From Vibrio tubiashii (GTDB lineage: Bacteria; Pseudomonadota; Gammaproteobacteria; Enterobacterales; Vibrionaceae), in the NCBI RefSeq assembly GCF_028551255.1, contig NZ_CP117030.1:1550001-1614000 (forward strand): DNA of 64,000 bases. The letters are read 5' to 3'. This document shows positions 45,042 through 55,046 of the stretch, in pieces. Numbering within the stretch: the stretch's first letter is position 1; each line of letters starts with the position of its first letter. The translations under genes and the position numbers were made by a program. The notes beneath the pieces are model-generated. The model made no database searches, was not told where the DNA came from, and saw nothing but the letters and a program-made list of their open reading frames with translations.

Positions 45042-45647
45042 ATGGATAAACGAAACCAGCGCAGCGAGAGAACCAAGCTCAGTATCATTTTGGCTGCGAT
45101 TGAGTGCTACAAGGAAATGGGCGTACAAGGCGCCTCGTTAGAACTCATTGCAAAGAAAGCGAATTCAACAAAGCCGACTGTCTACTCTCATTTCGGCTCT
45201 AAAGAGAACCTGTATAAAGCCGTTGTTGAGTACATCATGGAAGAGGAGAAGCTCAATCATGCTTTACCTGATTTCAATCCAGCTATCGGTATTCGCCAAC
45301 AACTGATCGACATTTTTACCCAGCAACTTGAACATGTCATGCAGTGTGAAAAGCGACGTCTACTTGTTGCTATTACTATTGAAGCCATGTGTCAGGGGAA
45401 ATGCCATCTCAATGAGGTCGAGAGTATTAAAGCTTGCCCGATGGAGACTTGGCTTGAAGAAGCAATCCGTCACGGCGCTTTACCGCCGCAAAACACATCA
45501 GAACTGGCTACTAACCTTTGGGCGTTAGTTAAAGGGAGAACCTTCTTCCCCGTCTTCCTCGGTATGGCTCCGAACGACGCAACCGAACGTCAAGCTAACC
45601 TAGAGTCTGCAATAGACTTCTTTCTTGGCTGCCAAGGCATAAAGTAA
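45042..45647 (+). CDS. TetR/AcrR-family transcriptional regulator
   Basis: About 201 residues starting MDKRNQRSERTKLSIILAA. The helix-turn-helix is GASLELIAKKANSTKPTVYSHFGSKENLYKAVV. The C-terminal ligand domain contains several Cys (MQCEKRR, MCQGKCHLN, ACPME). An upstream start at 45000 exists but adds no domain. It lies 122 bases after the orphan adaptor gene and may regulate it. Its own terminator follows. Confidence 0.82.
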   Translation: MDKRNQRSERTKLSIILAAIECYKEMGVQGASLELIAKKANSTKPTVYSHFGSKENLYKAVVEYIMEEEKLNHALPDFNPAIGIRQQLIDIFTQQLEHVMQCEKRRLLVAITIEAMCQGKCHLNEVESIKACPMETWLEEAIRHGALPPQNTSELATNLWALVKGRTFFPVFLGMAPNDATERQANLESAIDFFLGCQGIK

Positions 45648-45670
45648 AGGAGCCAACAGGCTCCTTTTTA
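45646..45670. terminator. Bidirectional terminator
   Basis: AAGGAGCC-AACA-GGCTCCTT followed by T, between convergent TetR and bglA-like genes. Confidence 0.85.
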
Positions 45671-45676
45671 ATACCA

Positions 45677-47077
<1,401 letters not shown>

Positions 47078-47273
47078 CTAAATCAGCATTAACATCTGCA
47101 AATCATTGTAGATCTGAAACTAGGAACAAATGAGGTCTGATTGATTAGCTGTTATTTCCTATTTTTGCCGAATTTACAGTGGATAATTTTCGTCATTTCG
47201 AGACCTTTACGACAATATTCATTCAGGACAAATATTATGCTTATTGTAGGATATTCAATAAGAGGACACGATT

Positions 47274-47693
47274 ATGAACTACCGACATATTCTTGTTGCC
47301 CTTGAGCTTGAGGAAGAGACTAAAGCTCTTATTGACAGGGCCGTTTACTTGGCAAAATTAACCGACGCGCAAATCTCTTTTATCCATATTGATGGCTCAC
47401 ATGGTGAAATTTATCCAGAGTTAGTCGATTTAAAAGATAGCCCCGATCAACAACCCTTAGGTGAGCGTGCCATCGAACAAATTATCGCTTTTGAAGAGTA
47501 CAGTCCGCTTTCAATCAGACAAATATTTGTGGGCACTGGCGAACTGGCTGACAAGCTCAAAAACACCATAGAAGACAACAATGTCGATTTATTAATCTGT
47601 GGTCATCACCATGATTTTTGGAGCAAAATTGTCTCTTACTCTAAGCATATCGTCGATAAGTCACCGGTTGATATTCTGGTTGTGCCTCTTTAG
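47274..47693 (+). CDS. Universal stress protein, UspA family
   Basis: A 139-residue Rossmann-like protein: MNYRHILVALELEEETKALIDRAVYLAKLTDAQISFIHI is the typical first half, and DNNVDLLICGHHHDFWSKI, then SPVDILVVPL the second. The ATP-binding G-x2-G-x9-G pattern is not intact, so it belongs to the UspA/UspC-like group rather than ATP-binding members. AGAGGA lies 7 bases upstream. A hairpin terminator follows at 47722-47757. Confidence 0.88.
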   Translation: MNYRHILVALELEEETKALIDRAVYLAKLTDAQISFIHIDGSHGEIYPELVDLKDSPDQQPLGERAIEQIIAFEEYSPLSIRQIFVGTGELADKLKNTIEDNNVDLLICGHHHDFWSKIVSYSKHIVDKSPVDILVVPL

Positions 47694-47721
47694 AAAGAGG
47701 GGATCACAACAATCTACTTTT

Positions 47722-47757
47722 ATGGCGAGATGATAACGCTCTCGCCATTTCTTTTAG
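47722..47757 (+). terminator. Terminator of the uspA-like gene
   Basis: ATGGCGAG and CTCGCCAT form perfect arms with an 11-base loop, followed by a T-rich stretch. Confidence 0.7.
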
Positions 47758-47998
47758 TATCTCCTTCACTCCGAAGCCAGTTCCACATGCTGACCCTTTT
47801 ATTATGGAAGTTTTATTCCATAGTGATTGGAACAATTGGCTATTTTTCTCTGTCACCAACTGCACTAAATTAGCCCCATCGACATGAGCAAGAGCGGATT
47901 TTCGATAATTGGGGCATGTTCCAGCCATACGTTAATTGTTGACGCACCGAACATCAAACCCGACTGAATTCGTAATTTTTAGATAGTTAGGAGCCAAC

Positions 47999-48652
47999 AT
48001 GACTCATCCAATCATCAAAGACTTAAACACTCGTTACACAGCGAAAAAATACGATGCGACAAAACGTATTTCTGCAGAAGATATGCAAGTAATCAAAGAA
48101 GCTATCCGCTTATCTGCATCGTCAATCAACTCTCAGCCATGGAAATTCATCGTACTTGAGAGTGATGAAGCCAAACAGCGCTTCCACAACACGTTTGCCA
48201 ACATGCACCAGTTCAACCAACCGCATGCAAAAGAAGCATCACACACTATTTTGTTTGCTCATAACCCGCACTTTACTAAAGAGCAATACGCAAAAGTTGT
48301 CGATGCAGAAGTAACTTCTGGACACCTGCCAGCAGAGCGTTACATGCTAAACGGTGCTTATGGTTTTGCTGAGCTAAATACAGATGAAACTGGCTTTAAC
48401 GGCAACTGGACTAAAGCTCAAACCTATATTGCTTTGGGCAACACGCTGCACACTCTTGCGCGTATGGGTATTGCATCTACTCCAATGGAAGGGGTTGACC
48501 CTGAGCTAATCGGAGAAGTCTTCAAAGATGAGCTAGACGGCTATGTGTGTGATTTTGCTTTGGCTATGGGTTACCACAAAGAAGGTGAAGACTATAACCA
48601 TGGTTTGCCAAAAGCGCGTCTTCCAATGGATGACGTAATCACCACACTTTAA
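47999..48652 (+). CDS. nfsB: Oxygen-insensitive NAD(P)H nitroreductase, NfsB-like
   Basis: A 217-residue flavoenzyme. MTHPIIKDLNTRYTAKKYDATKRIS and ASSINSQPWKFIVLES are NfsB/FRase I signatures that bind FMN phosphate; GNTLHTLARMGIASTPMEGVDPELI matches the C-terminal half. It reduces nitroaromatics, quinones or flavins. TAGGAG lies 6 bases before the ATG. Followed 27 bases later by a small monooxygenase gene and then a LysR gene, forming a likely quinone or electrophile response unit. Confidence 0.9.
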   Translation: MTHPIIKDLNTRYTAKKYDATKRISAEDMQVIKEAIRLSASSINSQPWKFIVLESDEAKQRFHNTFANMHQFNQPHAKEASHTILFAHNPHFTKEQYAKVVDAEVTSGHLPAERYMLNGAYGFAELNTDETGFNGNWTKAQTYIALGNTLHTLARMGIASTPMEGVDPELIGEVFKDELDGYVCDFALAMGYHKEGEDYNHGLPKARLPMDDVITTL

Positions 48653-48679
48653 AAACTAATTGAGAGAGTGACATCAACC

Positions 48680-48970
48680 ATGACAAAGTTAACCATCATT
48701 GCCAATATCATTGCTAAAGACGGTCAAGTAGAGCTAGTAAAATCTGAGCTTATCAAGTTAATCGACAAGACTCGTGTTGAGCAGGGTTGTATTAACTATG
48801 ACTTGCACCAAGACAATCAAAACCCAGCTCACTTTGTATTCCACGAGAACTGGGAGTCAGAAGCCGCGCTTGATCAACACTTGGCAAGCGAGCATATTGC
48901 GGCATACTCAGCAGCGGTAGAGGGCTCAATCGAGAGTTTTACTCTCAACAAGATGACGCACATTGCGTAA
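48680..48970 (+). CDS. Antibiotic biosynthesis monooxygenase-domain protein (YgiN-like)
   Basis: A 96-residue ferredoxin-like protein, LTIIANIIAKDGQVELVKSELIKLIDKTRVEQGCINYDLHQDN and the FVFHENWESEAALDQHLAS motif, typical of ABM-domain proteins such as YgiN quinol monooxygenase. It lies directly after nfsB, fitting a quinone redox pair. Start at the ATG 48680; a GTG four codons upstream is an alternative. Confidence 0.82.
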   Translation: MTKLTIIANIIAKDGQVELVKSELIKLIDKTRVEQGCINYDLHQDNQNPAHFVFHENWESEAALDQHLASEHIAAYSAAVEGSIESFTLNKMTHIA

Positions 48971-49014
48971 TCGAGGATAATAGGCGGTGTTTTTTCCAAC
49001 TGGAGCTCCGCCTT

Positions 49015-49887
49015 ATGAATGTCACTCACCTCAAAGCACTATTGCTTGCCATCGAGCTGGGTTCGATATCCGCTGCGGCGCGCAAGTTAGGTAAAAAACA
49101 ATCTCAGGTCAGTCAGTGGATTTCTGACCTTGAGATTGATTTAGGTGTCAGCTTTTTCGATCGAACAGGCAACAAAAGCACCCTAAGTGCTCAAGGTGAA
49201 CAACTACTCCCTTCCCTAACTCATACTCTTGCACAACTTGATAAACTCAACCATCGAGCAACAGCACTTAGCCAAGGAGAGCCATCGTCCATTCGCATCG
49301 GACTTGAACATTATATTCCTGAGTCCCCGTTAACCAAGGCAATCACTACTCTTTTTCAACTGCCTAACTTGTGCCTAGAGATTTACCGAGCAGAGTTTCA
49401 AGAACTCAGCGAAGATCTGCACAATGGCGACACAGATATCGTCATCCGCCATGAATCAGGACAGCTGCATCAAACTGACATGGAATACGCCAAACTGGGC
49501 TGCTATCAAGAAGGCTTGGTCTGCCATCCTTCTCTGCCTCTAACGCAATCTCAGCCTATCTCTGTTGACGACTTAAGCCTGTTTAAAGAGTTGATTTGGG
49601 GAGAGCTTGGAGAAGAAGAGGGAGAAGGATTTAGCCCCGACTATGCGGTGATCAATGATCTAACGCTACTCATTCGATTGCTAGAAAACGGCCAAGGATT
49701 TGCGTTCTTGCCTCTTGATAATCTCCATCAACAGCTTAAATCGGGCTCTCTCGTCGCTCTAGAATCTGATTTTGAGCAAAGCGCGATCCCGCGCCGTGTT
49801 GAAGTAAACTGGCGTTCCGGCCTCACATTATCAGAGACCGGAAACAAGGTGATTGAGGCGATTAAAAACCTGCACCAATTTAGATAA
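49015..49887 (+). CDS. LysR-family transcriptional regulator
   Basis: A 290-residue protein. The winged helix is LKALLLAIELGSISAAARKLGKKQSQVSQWISDLEIDLG. The effector domain (about 90-285) holds IVIRHESGQLH and LLENGQGFAFLPLDNL. GGAG lies 9 bases before the ATG, inside a small stem (AGGCGG at 48982-48987 with CCGCCT at 49008-49013). It is cotranscribed-looking with nfsB and the ABM gene, and probably regulates them. It converges on the amidohydrolase gene. Confidence 0.82.
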   Translation: MNVTHLKALLLAIELGSISAAARKLGKKQSQVSQWISDLEIDLGVSFFDRTGNKSTLSAQGEQLLPSLTHTLAQLDKLNHRATALSQGEPSSIRIGLEHYIPESPLTKAITTLFQLPNLCLEIYRAEFQELSEDLHNGDTDIVIRHESGQLHQTDMEYAKLGCYQEGLVCHPSLPLTQSQPISVDDLSLFKELIWGELGEEEGEGFSPDYAVINDLTLLIRLLENGQGFAFLPLDNLHQQLKSGSLVALESDFEQSAIPRRVEVNWRSGLTLSETGNKVIEAIKNLHQFR

Positions 49888-49896
49888 TGCGAGTGG

Positions 49897-51573
49897 TTAC
49901 TGCTGCTCTAAATCAAACACTATCTTACCTTTTAGGATCGTCATCCAAATATCAGTGGCTTTTATCTTTTCTGGTGAAAGTTGGGTAATGTCATGAGAAA
50001 GCACGGCAAAATCAGCCGACTTACCTAGCTCAATCGAGCCCGTTACCTCATCAATACCTAGACTAGCAGCGGCATTAATCGTATAGGCCTCTATGGCGTC
50101 TTTAACGCTCGGTAAACCTGTTTTTCCCATAATCACACTGTTAGCGATCCCCACCAGAGGGTTGATGTCGTGAACGTTCCAGTCACTGCTTAATGATACG
50201 TTAGCACCTGTATCGAAGATAGCTTTTAGGTTCATCAAGGCTCTTGTGCGTTTAGCACCTAAGAAGGCTTCTGCCCACTGATGATCGTGGTAAGCGACGT
50301 AATCAGAGCCGACTTGGAAGTCTGCAGTCACATCTAATTTAGCAAAACGTGGCACATCTTTAGAATTGACTAACTCAACGTGAGTTAAGGTGTAATCTTT
50401 ATCGCCACCTTGGCCGCGCATTGCTTCGATCGCGTTCAACGACTCGCGAATCGCTCCATCACCAATCGCATGGATATGAGCGCCATAGCCGATTTTGTCT
50501 AGGGCTTTTAACCACGTCTCCATCGCTTGTGGTGGAATATAGTTGATGCCATACGGTTCATCTGGAATATAGGTATCAAGATAAGGTGCGAGCGTCTTGG
50601 CGGTACCATTAACCAAAATACCATCGCTGTACATTTTGACTTGATCAACCAGCAACAACCCTGACGTATCTGCTGAGTATATCTCGCTTAAGAACGATAA
50701 CTGAGGCTGCATACTGTCCGTTGGGTAAATCCAAGGCCTAAGCGAAACACGCGCCGTGAGATCCCCGCGCTTTTCTGCTTCTTGCCATACGTCATACCAT
50801 CCGCGCTTCCAATATAAGCGACCATCACCAATCGTAGTAATACCATGAGCTCGCGCCTCTTCTAGCCCTGCCATAAGCCCTTCATAGCTTTGATCAAACT
50901 GCTCTTCTAAGCTGTTCCAAGCCATTTCCATCACGATATCGCCCGCATTATCAAACAAAATGCCATTGAGCTCACCGGTGTACTCATCCTTTAGGATCTT
51001 TCCGCCTTGTGGCTCAGGTGAGCTTTTAGTGATACCAGCAAGCTCTAGAGCCACCGAGTTAACCCACATAGAGTGAGAGGTTTGCTCCATAATAATGACA
51101 GGCTGATCTGGGAAAACGGAATCGATCACTTCAAGTGGAGTTCTCTCATTGTCTTCAGCAAGAAGTGCTTCAATTGAAAAGCCGTAGCCCATCACCCACT
51201 CCCTCTTGGTCGCGTCTTTGCGACACGCCTTAAGGTATTGGATTTGCTCCTCTAGCCCTGCATCCATGCTCACTTCGCATTGCCCGCCCGCCTCTGATGC
51301 TGCTTCAAAGACATGGTTATGATTATCGACAAAACCAGGCATTACATAAGCGCCTTCTAAGTCGAGCACTTCGGTATAACGATTGGTGAATTTATCTGAT
51401 TCAGCGCTTTGGCCAATATAAAGAATTTTTCCGTTGGCGATGGCTATCGAATCTGCCGTTTGGTGACCATAAATCTTGGCGTTGGTTAACACCATATCCG
51501 CACTGTCTGCTGCAAAAGTATGTGTACTCATTGATAAGCTCGCGAGTAATGTCAGAGTGAAAGCTCGTTTCAT
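49897..51573 (-). CDS. Exported amidohydrolase (YtcJ-like)
   Basis: A 558-residue metal-dependent hydrolase of the amidohydrolase superfamily, amidohydrolase_3 group. A signal peptide ends near TFA (about 21), so it acts in the periplasm or outside. Metal ligands are visible: MPGFVDNHNHVFEA (HxH-type, about 80-86), HIHAIGDGAIRESL and TLTHVEL for later His, and SDWNVHDINPLVGI for the catalytic Asp. Relatives act on N-substituted formamides or cyclic amides; substrate unknown. Single gene. Confidence 0.85.
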   Translation of the reverse strand: MKRAFTLTLLASLSMSTHTFAADSADMVLTNAKIYGHQTADSIAIANGKILYIGQSAESDKFTNRYTEVLDLEGAYVMPGFVDNHNHVFEAASEAGGQCEVSMDAGLEEQIQYLKACRKDATKREWVMGYGFSIEALLAEDNERTPLEVIDSVFPDQPVIIMEQTSHSMWVNSVALELAGITKSSPEPQGGKILKDEYTGELNGILFDNAGDIVMEMAWNSLEEQFDQSYEGLMAGLEEARAHGITTIGDGRLYWKRGWYDVWQEAEKRGDLTARVSLRPWIYPTDSMQPQLSFLSEIYSADTSGLLLVDQVKMYSDGILVNGTAKTLAPYLDTYIPDEPYGINYIPPQAMETWLKALDKIGYGAHIHAIGDGAIRESLNAIEAMRGQGGDKDYTLTHVELVNSKDVPRFAKLDVTADFQVGSDYVAYHDHQWAEAFLGAKRTRALMNLKAIFDTGANVSLSSDWNVHDINPLVGIANSVIMGKTGLPSVKDAIEAYTINAAASLGIDEVTGSIELGKSADFAVLSHDITQLSPEKIKATDIWMTILKGKIVFDLEQQ

Positions 51574-51789
51574 TGGCTTGTTCCTTTTTATTCTTCCCTA
51601 ACGCTTCTCAGTATAGGGGGAGTGAATACGCATAGCCTAACAAGTGACTCAATGAATAGAAAAATAGTCACTATCAGAGAATTGGGATAGCAACAAACCA
51701 ACCCACGGATGCAAATAATTCAAAATGCAAATAGACAGGGCGTTGTACATCGTTAATATAAGGGGCAATTTTCGCTCTAATGGTTATCT

Positions 51790-52389
51790 ATGAATAAAGC
51801 CTTTGTAATCCGTGCCCGCGCAGCTTCAACTGACCATAAGGTTTTCGTTGAGGGAGTCGGTGGCGACGCTCATTCCGAAATTCTTGCTCATGTATTGATG
51901 AATGCGATTTTCACTGCTCAATCTCATCGAGATGACGTGAAGGTCTATCTGGTCATTGAAAGTACCGCGGACTTTTCGCGCACTCTATGCTTTGAGTCCT
52001 CTCAGCTTTCCAACATTGGTGGCTTTCATGAATCGGCGTTAATCGCTTTAATTGCAAAAGCATTGGAGCACTCTGTCGGCATGAAAAAAGAAGAGCTGCG
52101 CAATGTGGCAGGCGGCTTAAGTGTCGAAACCATCAGCTTTGAAAAACTGGTTCAGCGCTTGGCAGAAGACTATACGCTTTACTTACTTGATAAAAAAGGC
52201 ACGGACATTCGTGACGAGCCGTTTGATGGCAATGCTTGTTTTATCCTAACCGACCACATTCCAATGCCGAAAAAGAGTTGGAACAGTCTTAAGCGTTTAG
52301 GCACGCAAAAGGTCAGCCTTGGGCCTCAAATGCTGTTTGCGTCTCAATGTATCGTACTTATTCATAATGAGTTTGATCGACGCGGATAA
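51790..52389 (+). CDS. trmY: TrmY-like SPOUT methyltransferase
   Basis: A 199-residue protein of the UPF0217/DUF358 family. The start KAFVIRARAASTDH and the LLDKKGTDIRDEPFDGNACFILTDHIPMPKK region with a C-terminal LGPQMLFASQCIVLIHNEFDRR segment match the trefoil-knot SPOUT fold of archaeal TrmY, which makes N1-methylpseudouridine at position 54 of tRNA. Archaeal TrmY acts on pseudouridine 54; most bacteria have ribothymidine there, so the vibrio substrate is an open question. Single gene, no ribosome site stronger than GGTTATCT. Confidence 0.82.
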   Translation: MNKAFVIRARAASTDHKVFVEGVGGDAHSEILAHVLMNAIFTAQSHRDDVKVYLVIESTADFSRTLCFESSQLSNIGGFHESALIALIAKALEHSVGMKKEELRNVAGGLSVETISFEKLVQRLAEDYTLYLLDKKGTDIRDEPFDGNACFILTDHIPMPKKSWNSLKRLGTQKVSLGPQMLFASQCIVLIHNEFDRRG

Positions 52390-52452
52390 CGCAGTTAGTT
52401 AAAGTTCATATATAGGTACTAAACGCCTCGATAGCTCTAACTTCTTTAATAC

Positions 52453-52480
52453 AAAAACGGCCGCTAACTAGCGGCCGTTT
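52453..52480. terminator. Bidirectional terminator
   Basis: AAACGGCCGCT and AGCGGCCGTTT form an 11-base stem with a 4-base loop between convergent trmY and glycerate kinase genes. Confidence 0.9.
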
Positions 52481-52496
52481 ACAGTGTAAAGGGAAG

Positions 52497-53633
52497 TTAT
52501 TTAAGCGTCATTGCCAGTGCAGCGGCAACGTTGCGTGAGGTCATCTCGACATTGAATGCCGCTTCTTTAAGTGCAGTCGGCAGATCGGTTGCACCGAGTA
52601 CTACACTGTAGACTGCATCAATGCCGTGCTCATGCACAACGTGGCAATCTTGCGCGATACTTCCAGCAATACCAATCACAGGCAAGTCGTACTGTTTGGC
52701 AGTGCGAGCGACACCGATTGGTGTTTTACCATGAATGGTTTGGCTATCGATACGACCTTCACCAGTAATCACCAAGTCCGCATCTTTTACCACTTCGGCC
52801 AGATTGACTGCATCCATAACAATGCTGATACCTGGGCGTAGGCTCGCATCAAACAGACCAAGTAGAGCAGCACCAAGACCACCCGCAGCACCTGCGCCAG
52901 CTTGGTCTATCACTTCTTTACCGTTAGTTTGGCGAATCACCTCAGCGTAGTGAGCTAGGTTACTATCTAGCTGCTCTACCATTTCAGGTGTTGCGCCTTT
53001 TTGCGGGCCAAAGATATGAGACGCACCTTTCGGGCCACACAGTGGATTGTCAACATCACACGCCACTTCTAGCTTAACATCAGTTAGGCGACTATCTAGA
53101 CCAGACAAATCAATGCTAGCTAGTTTTTCAAGCGCTCCACCCCCATAGGCTAAATCAGCGCCTTGTTCGTCTTGCAAGCGAGCCCCTAACGCTTGGGCCA
53201 TACCAATACCACCATCATTGGTCGCACTGCCACCAATGCCCACAATGATATGCTTCACTCCAGCATCAAGCGCCGCTTTAATCAGTTCGCCAGTCCCGTA
53301 GGTCGTCGTTAACAGTGGGTTACGCTTTGCGGGTTCAACAAGATGTAAGCCCGATGCCGCAGCCATCTCGATCACGGCTGTTGAGCCATCACCCAACAAG
53401 CCATAGAAACCTTCAACAGGCTGACCTAACGGTCCTGTCACTGTTGCAGTGACAATGCGACCACCCGTTGCATCAACTAATGACTGCACAGTACCTTCAC
53501 CGCCATCAGCCATTGGCAACTTAACAAACTCTGCGTCTGGCATTACTTTTTTAAAGCCGTTTTCAATCGCAGTCGCCACTTCCATAGCAGTTAAACTTTC
53601 TTTGTACGAATCAGGAGCAATTACAATCTTCAT
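52497..53633 (-). CDS. garK: Glycerate 2-kinase (GarK/GlxK)
   Basis: A 378-residue kinase that turns glycerate into 2-phosphoglycerate. MKIVIAPDSYKESLTAMEVA, then MADGGEGTVQSLVDATGG, VIEMAAASGLHLV, GIGGSATNDGGIGMAQALGA and GAGAAGGLGAALL match E. coli GarK/GlxK along the whole length. AAGGA abuts an upstream ATG at 53639, so I start at the next ATG (53633). It lies 9 bases after the GntP-type permease stop and forms an operon with it. Confidence 0.92.
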   Translation of the reverse strand: MKIVIAPDSYKESLTAMEVATAIENGFKKVMPDAEFVKLPMADGGEGTVQSLVDATGGRIVTATVTGPLGQPVEGFYGLLGDGSTAVIEMAAASGLHLVEPAKRNPLLTTTYGTGELIKAALDAGVKHIIVGIGGSATNDGGIGMAQALGARLQDEQGADLAYGGGALEKLASIDLSGLDSRLTDVKLEVACDVDNPLCGPKGASHIFGPQKGATPEMVEQLDSNLAHYAEVIRQTNGKEVIDQAGAGAAGGLGAALLGLFDASLRPGISIVMDAVNLAEVVKDADLVITGEGRIDSQTIHGKTPIGVARTAKQYDLPVIGIAGSIAQDCHVVHEHGIDAVYSVVLGATDLPTALKEAAFNVEMTSRNVAAALAMTLK

Positions 53634-53642
53634 TTTCATTCC

Positions 53643-54908
53643 TTAAACAAATAAACCAAACACACCGAACATCATGGTCGAGACGAAGGCGATCATCAGA
53701 CCTACCGCAGACTCGTATGGAATCAACTTCAGACGTTCGCGAATATCCATGTGAACTGCACCACCCGTCGCATGGAAGAAGCTGCCATGTGGCATGTGAT
53801 CGAGAACTGTCGCTCCCGAATGAATCATTGCAGCGCCTGCTAATGCTGGCACTCCGAGTTCTAAAATTGTGCCGCTAAATACACTTGAAGCGACTGCCGT
53901 ACCCGCCGTTGTCGACGCCGTTGCCAGTGCCATCATTGCACCTGAAATTGGTGCCAGTAAGAATGAAGGCAATCCAGATGCCGTCAATACATCAATCAAT
54001 CCATCTTTAAGGCCAGAGTTAGCAATAATGCCCGCCAATGTACCTGTACCAAGCAACATTACCGCGACTGGTGCCATACGGCTAAGACCGGCAACAGCGA
54101 AGTGATTGGTATCTGCAAAGCGCCCCATTACTACGGCACCGATAAGTCCACCTAAAGGAAGCGCAATTAATGGGTCAACGTTAATACCAGCTATCGGGCG
54201 TAGAGACAGCAGTGCAATCGCAACCAATGGTGCAACAATCGCTGCCTTAAAAGCAGGTAGGCGCGAATGATCCACTTCTACCACTTCACACGCATCTACT
54301 TTAGAGCCTTTGTTTACAAGCTTTTTCGCAATGAAGTAAGCCAATACCAAGCCGCACAAACCAGGAATTACACCTGCCGCCATCACCGATGTCAGTGGGA
54401 CATTAAACGCGTCGGCTGCTGCAATCGCGTTCGGGTTTGGTGACATCACATTACCCGCTTTACCACCGCCCACCATGGCTAGCAAAATTGCGGTCTTAGA
54501 GATATCAGCGCGGCGTGCAATGGCGAGTGCAATTGGTGCCACCGTAATAACAGCTACATCGACAAACACACCAACCGCAGTCAAAATCATCGTCGCGATA
54601 GCGAGTGCAAGAAGCGCGCGTGTTTCACCCACTTTTTTCACTATGGTTTCGGCAATCGACGTTGCCGCACCCGACTCAATCAATACGCCCGCTAGTACAC
54701 CAGCGGCAAGAATACGGAGTACCGCAGTAACGATACCTTGCGCACCACCAATCATCAGTGAAACCGTGTCAGTCAGTGATACACCACCGACCACACCACC
54801 AATTAAGGCACCAATGATCATGCCGTATGCAGGCGGCACTTTTTTCAAAATAAGGGCAATGGCGACGACCAAAGCGGTCAACGCACCAAGGGTAGTGACT
54901 TCTATCAT
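53643..54908 (-). CDS. GntP-family organic acid permease
   Basis: A 421-residue inner-membrane transporter with about 12 helices. GGGKAGNVMSPNPNAIAAADAF and the repeated Gly/Ala-rich membrane segments place it in the GntP (gluconate:H+ symporter) family. In front of a glycerate kinase and under a CdaR-type regulator, uptake of D-glycerate or a related sugar acid is the likely role. Promoter lies in the 138-base gap after the cdaR-like gene; it has a repeated TGCAAAnTGACA element. Confidence 0.85.
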   Translation of the reverse strand: MIEVTTLGALTALVVAIALILKKVPPAYGMIIGALIGGVVGGVSLTDTVSLMIGGAQGIVTAVLRILAAGVLAGVLIESGAATSIAETIVKKVGETRALLALAIATMILTAVGVFVDVAVITVAPIALAIARRADISKTAILLAMVGGGKAGNVMSPNPNAIAAADAFNVPLTSVMAAGVIPGLCGLVLAYFIAKKLVNKGSKVDACEVVEVDHSRLPAFKAAIVAPLVAIALLSLRPIAGINVDPLIALPLGGLIGAVVMGRFADTNHFAVAGLSRMAPVAVMLLGTGTLAGIIANSGLKDGLIDVLTASGLPSFLLAPISGAMMALATASTTAGTAVASSVFSGTILELGVPALAGAAMIHSGATVLDHMPHGSFFHATGGAVHMDIRERLKLIPYESAVGLMIAFVSTMMFGVFGLFV

Positions 54909-54976
54909 TTTGTTGTTATTTCCGATTATTTTGTGAACTGCCTGAAGAGTAAGAGCAGAGACAAATAAATTCTTTA

Positions 54977-55031
54977 TGCAAAATGACAGATTTATTATTA
55001 TCTGAAACGAACATTTTTGTGCAAATTGACA
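54977..55031. promoter_or_regulatory. Direct repeat in the permease-garK promoter
   Basis: TGCAAAATGACA (54977-54988) and TGCAAATTGACA (55020-55031) differ at one base and lie 43 bases apart, about four helical turns. Candidate activator sites, perhaps for the adjacent CdaR-type protein. Confidence 0.45.
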
Positions 55032-55046
55032 AAAACCTTCAAATAA

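Noticed and set aside
47704..47928. 74-codon minus-strand frame after the uspA-like gene
   Set aside because: It contains the uspA terminator hairpin, has no ribosome site or recognisable domain and lies in the upstream region of nfsB.
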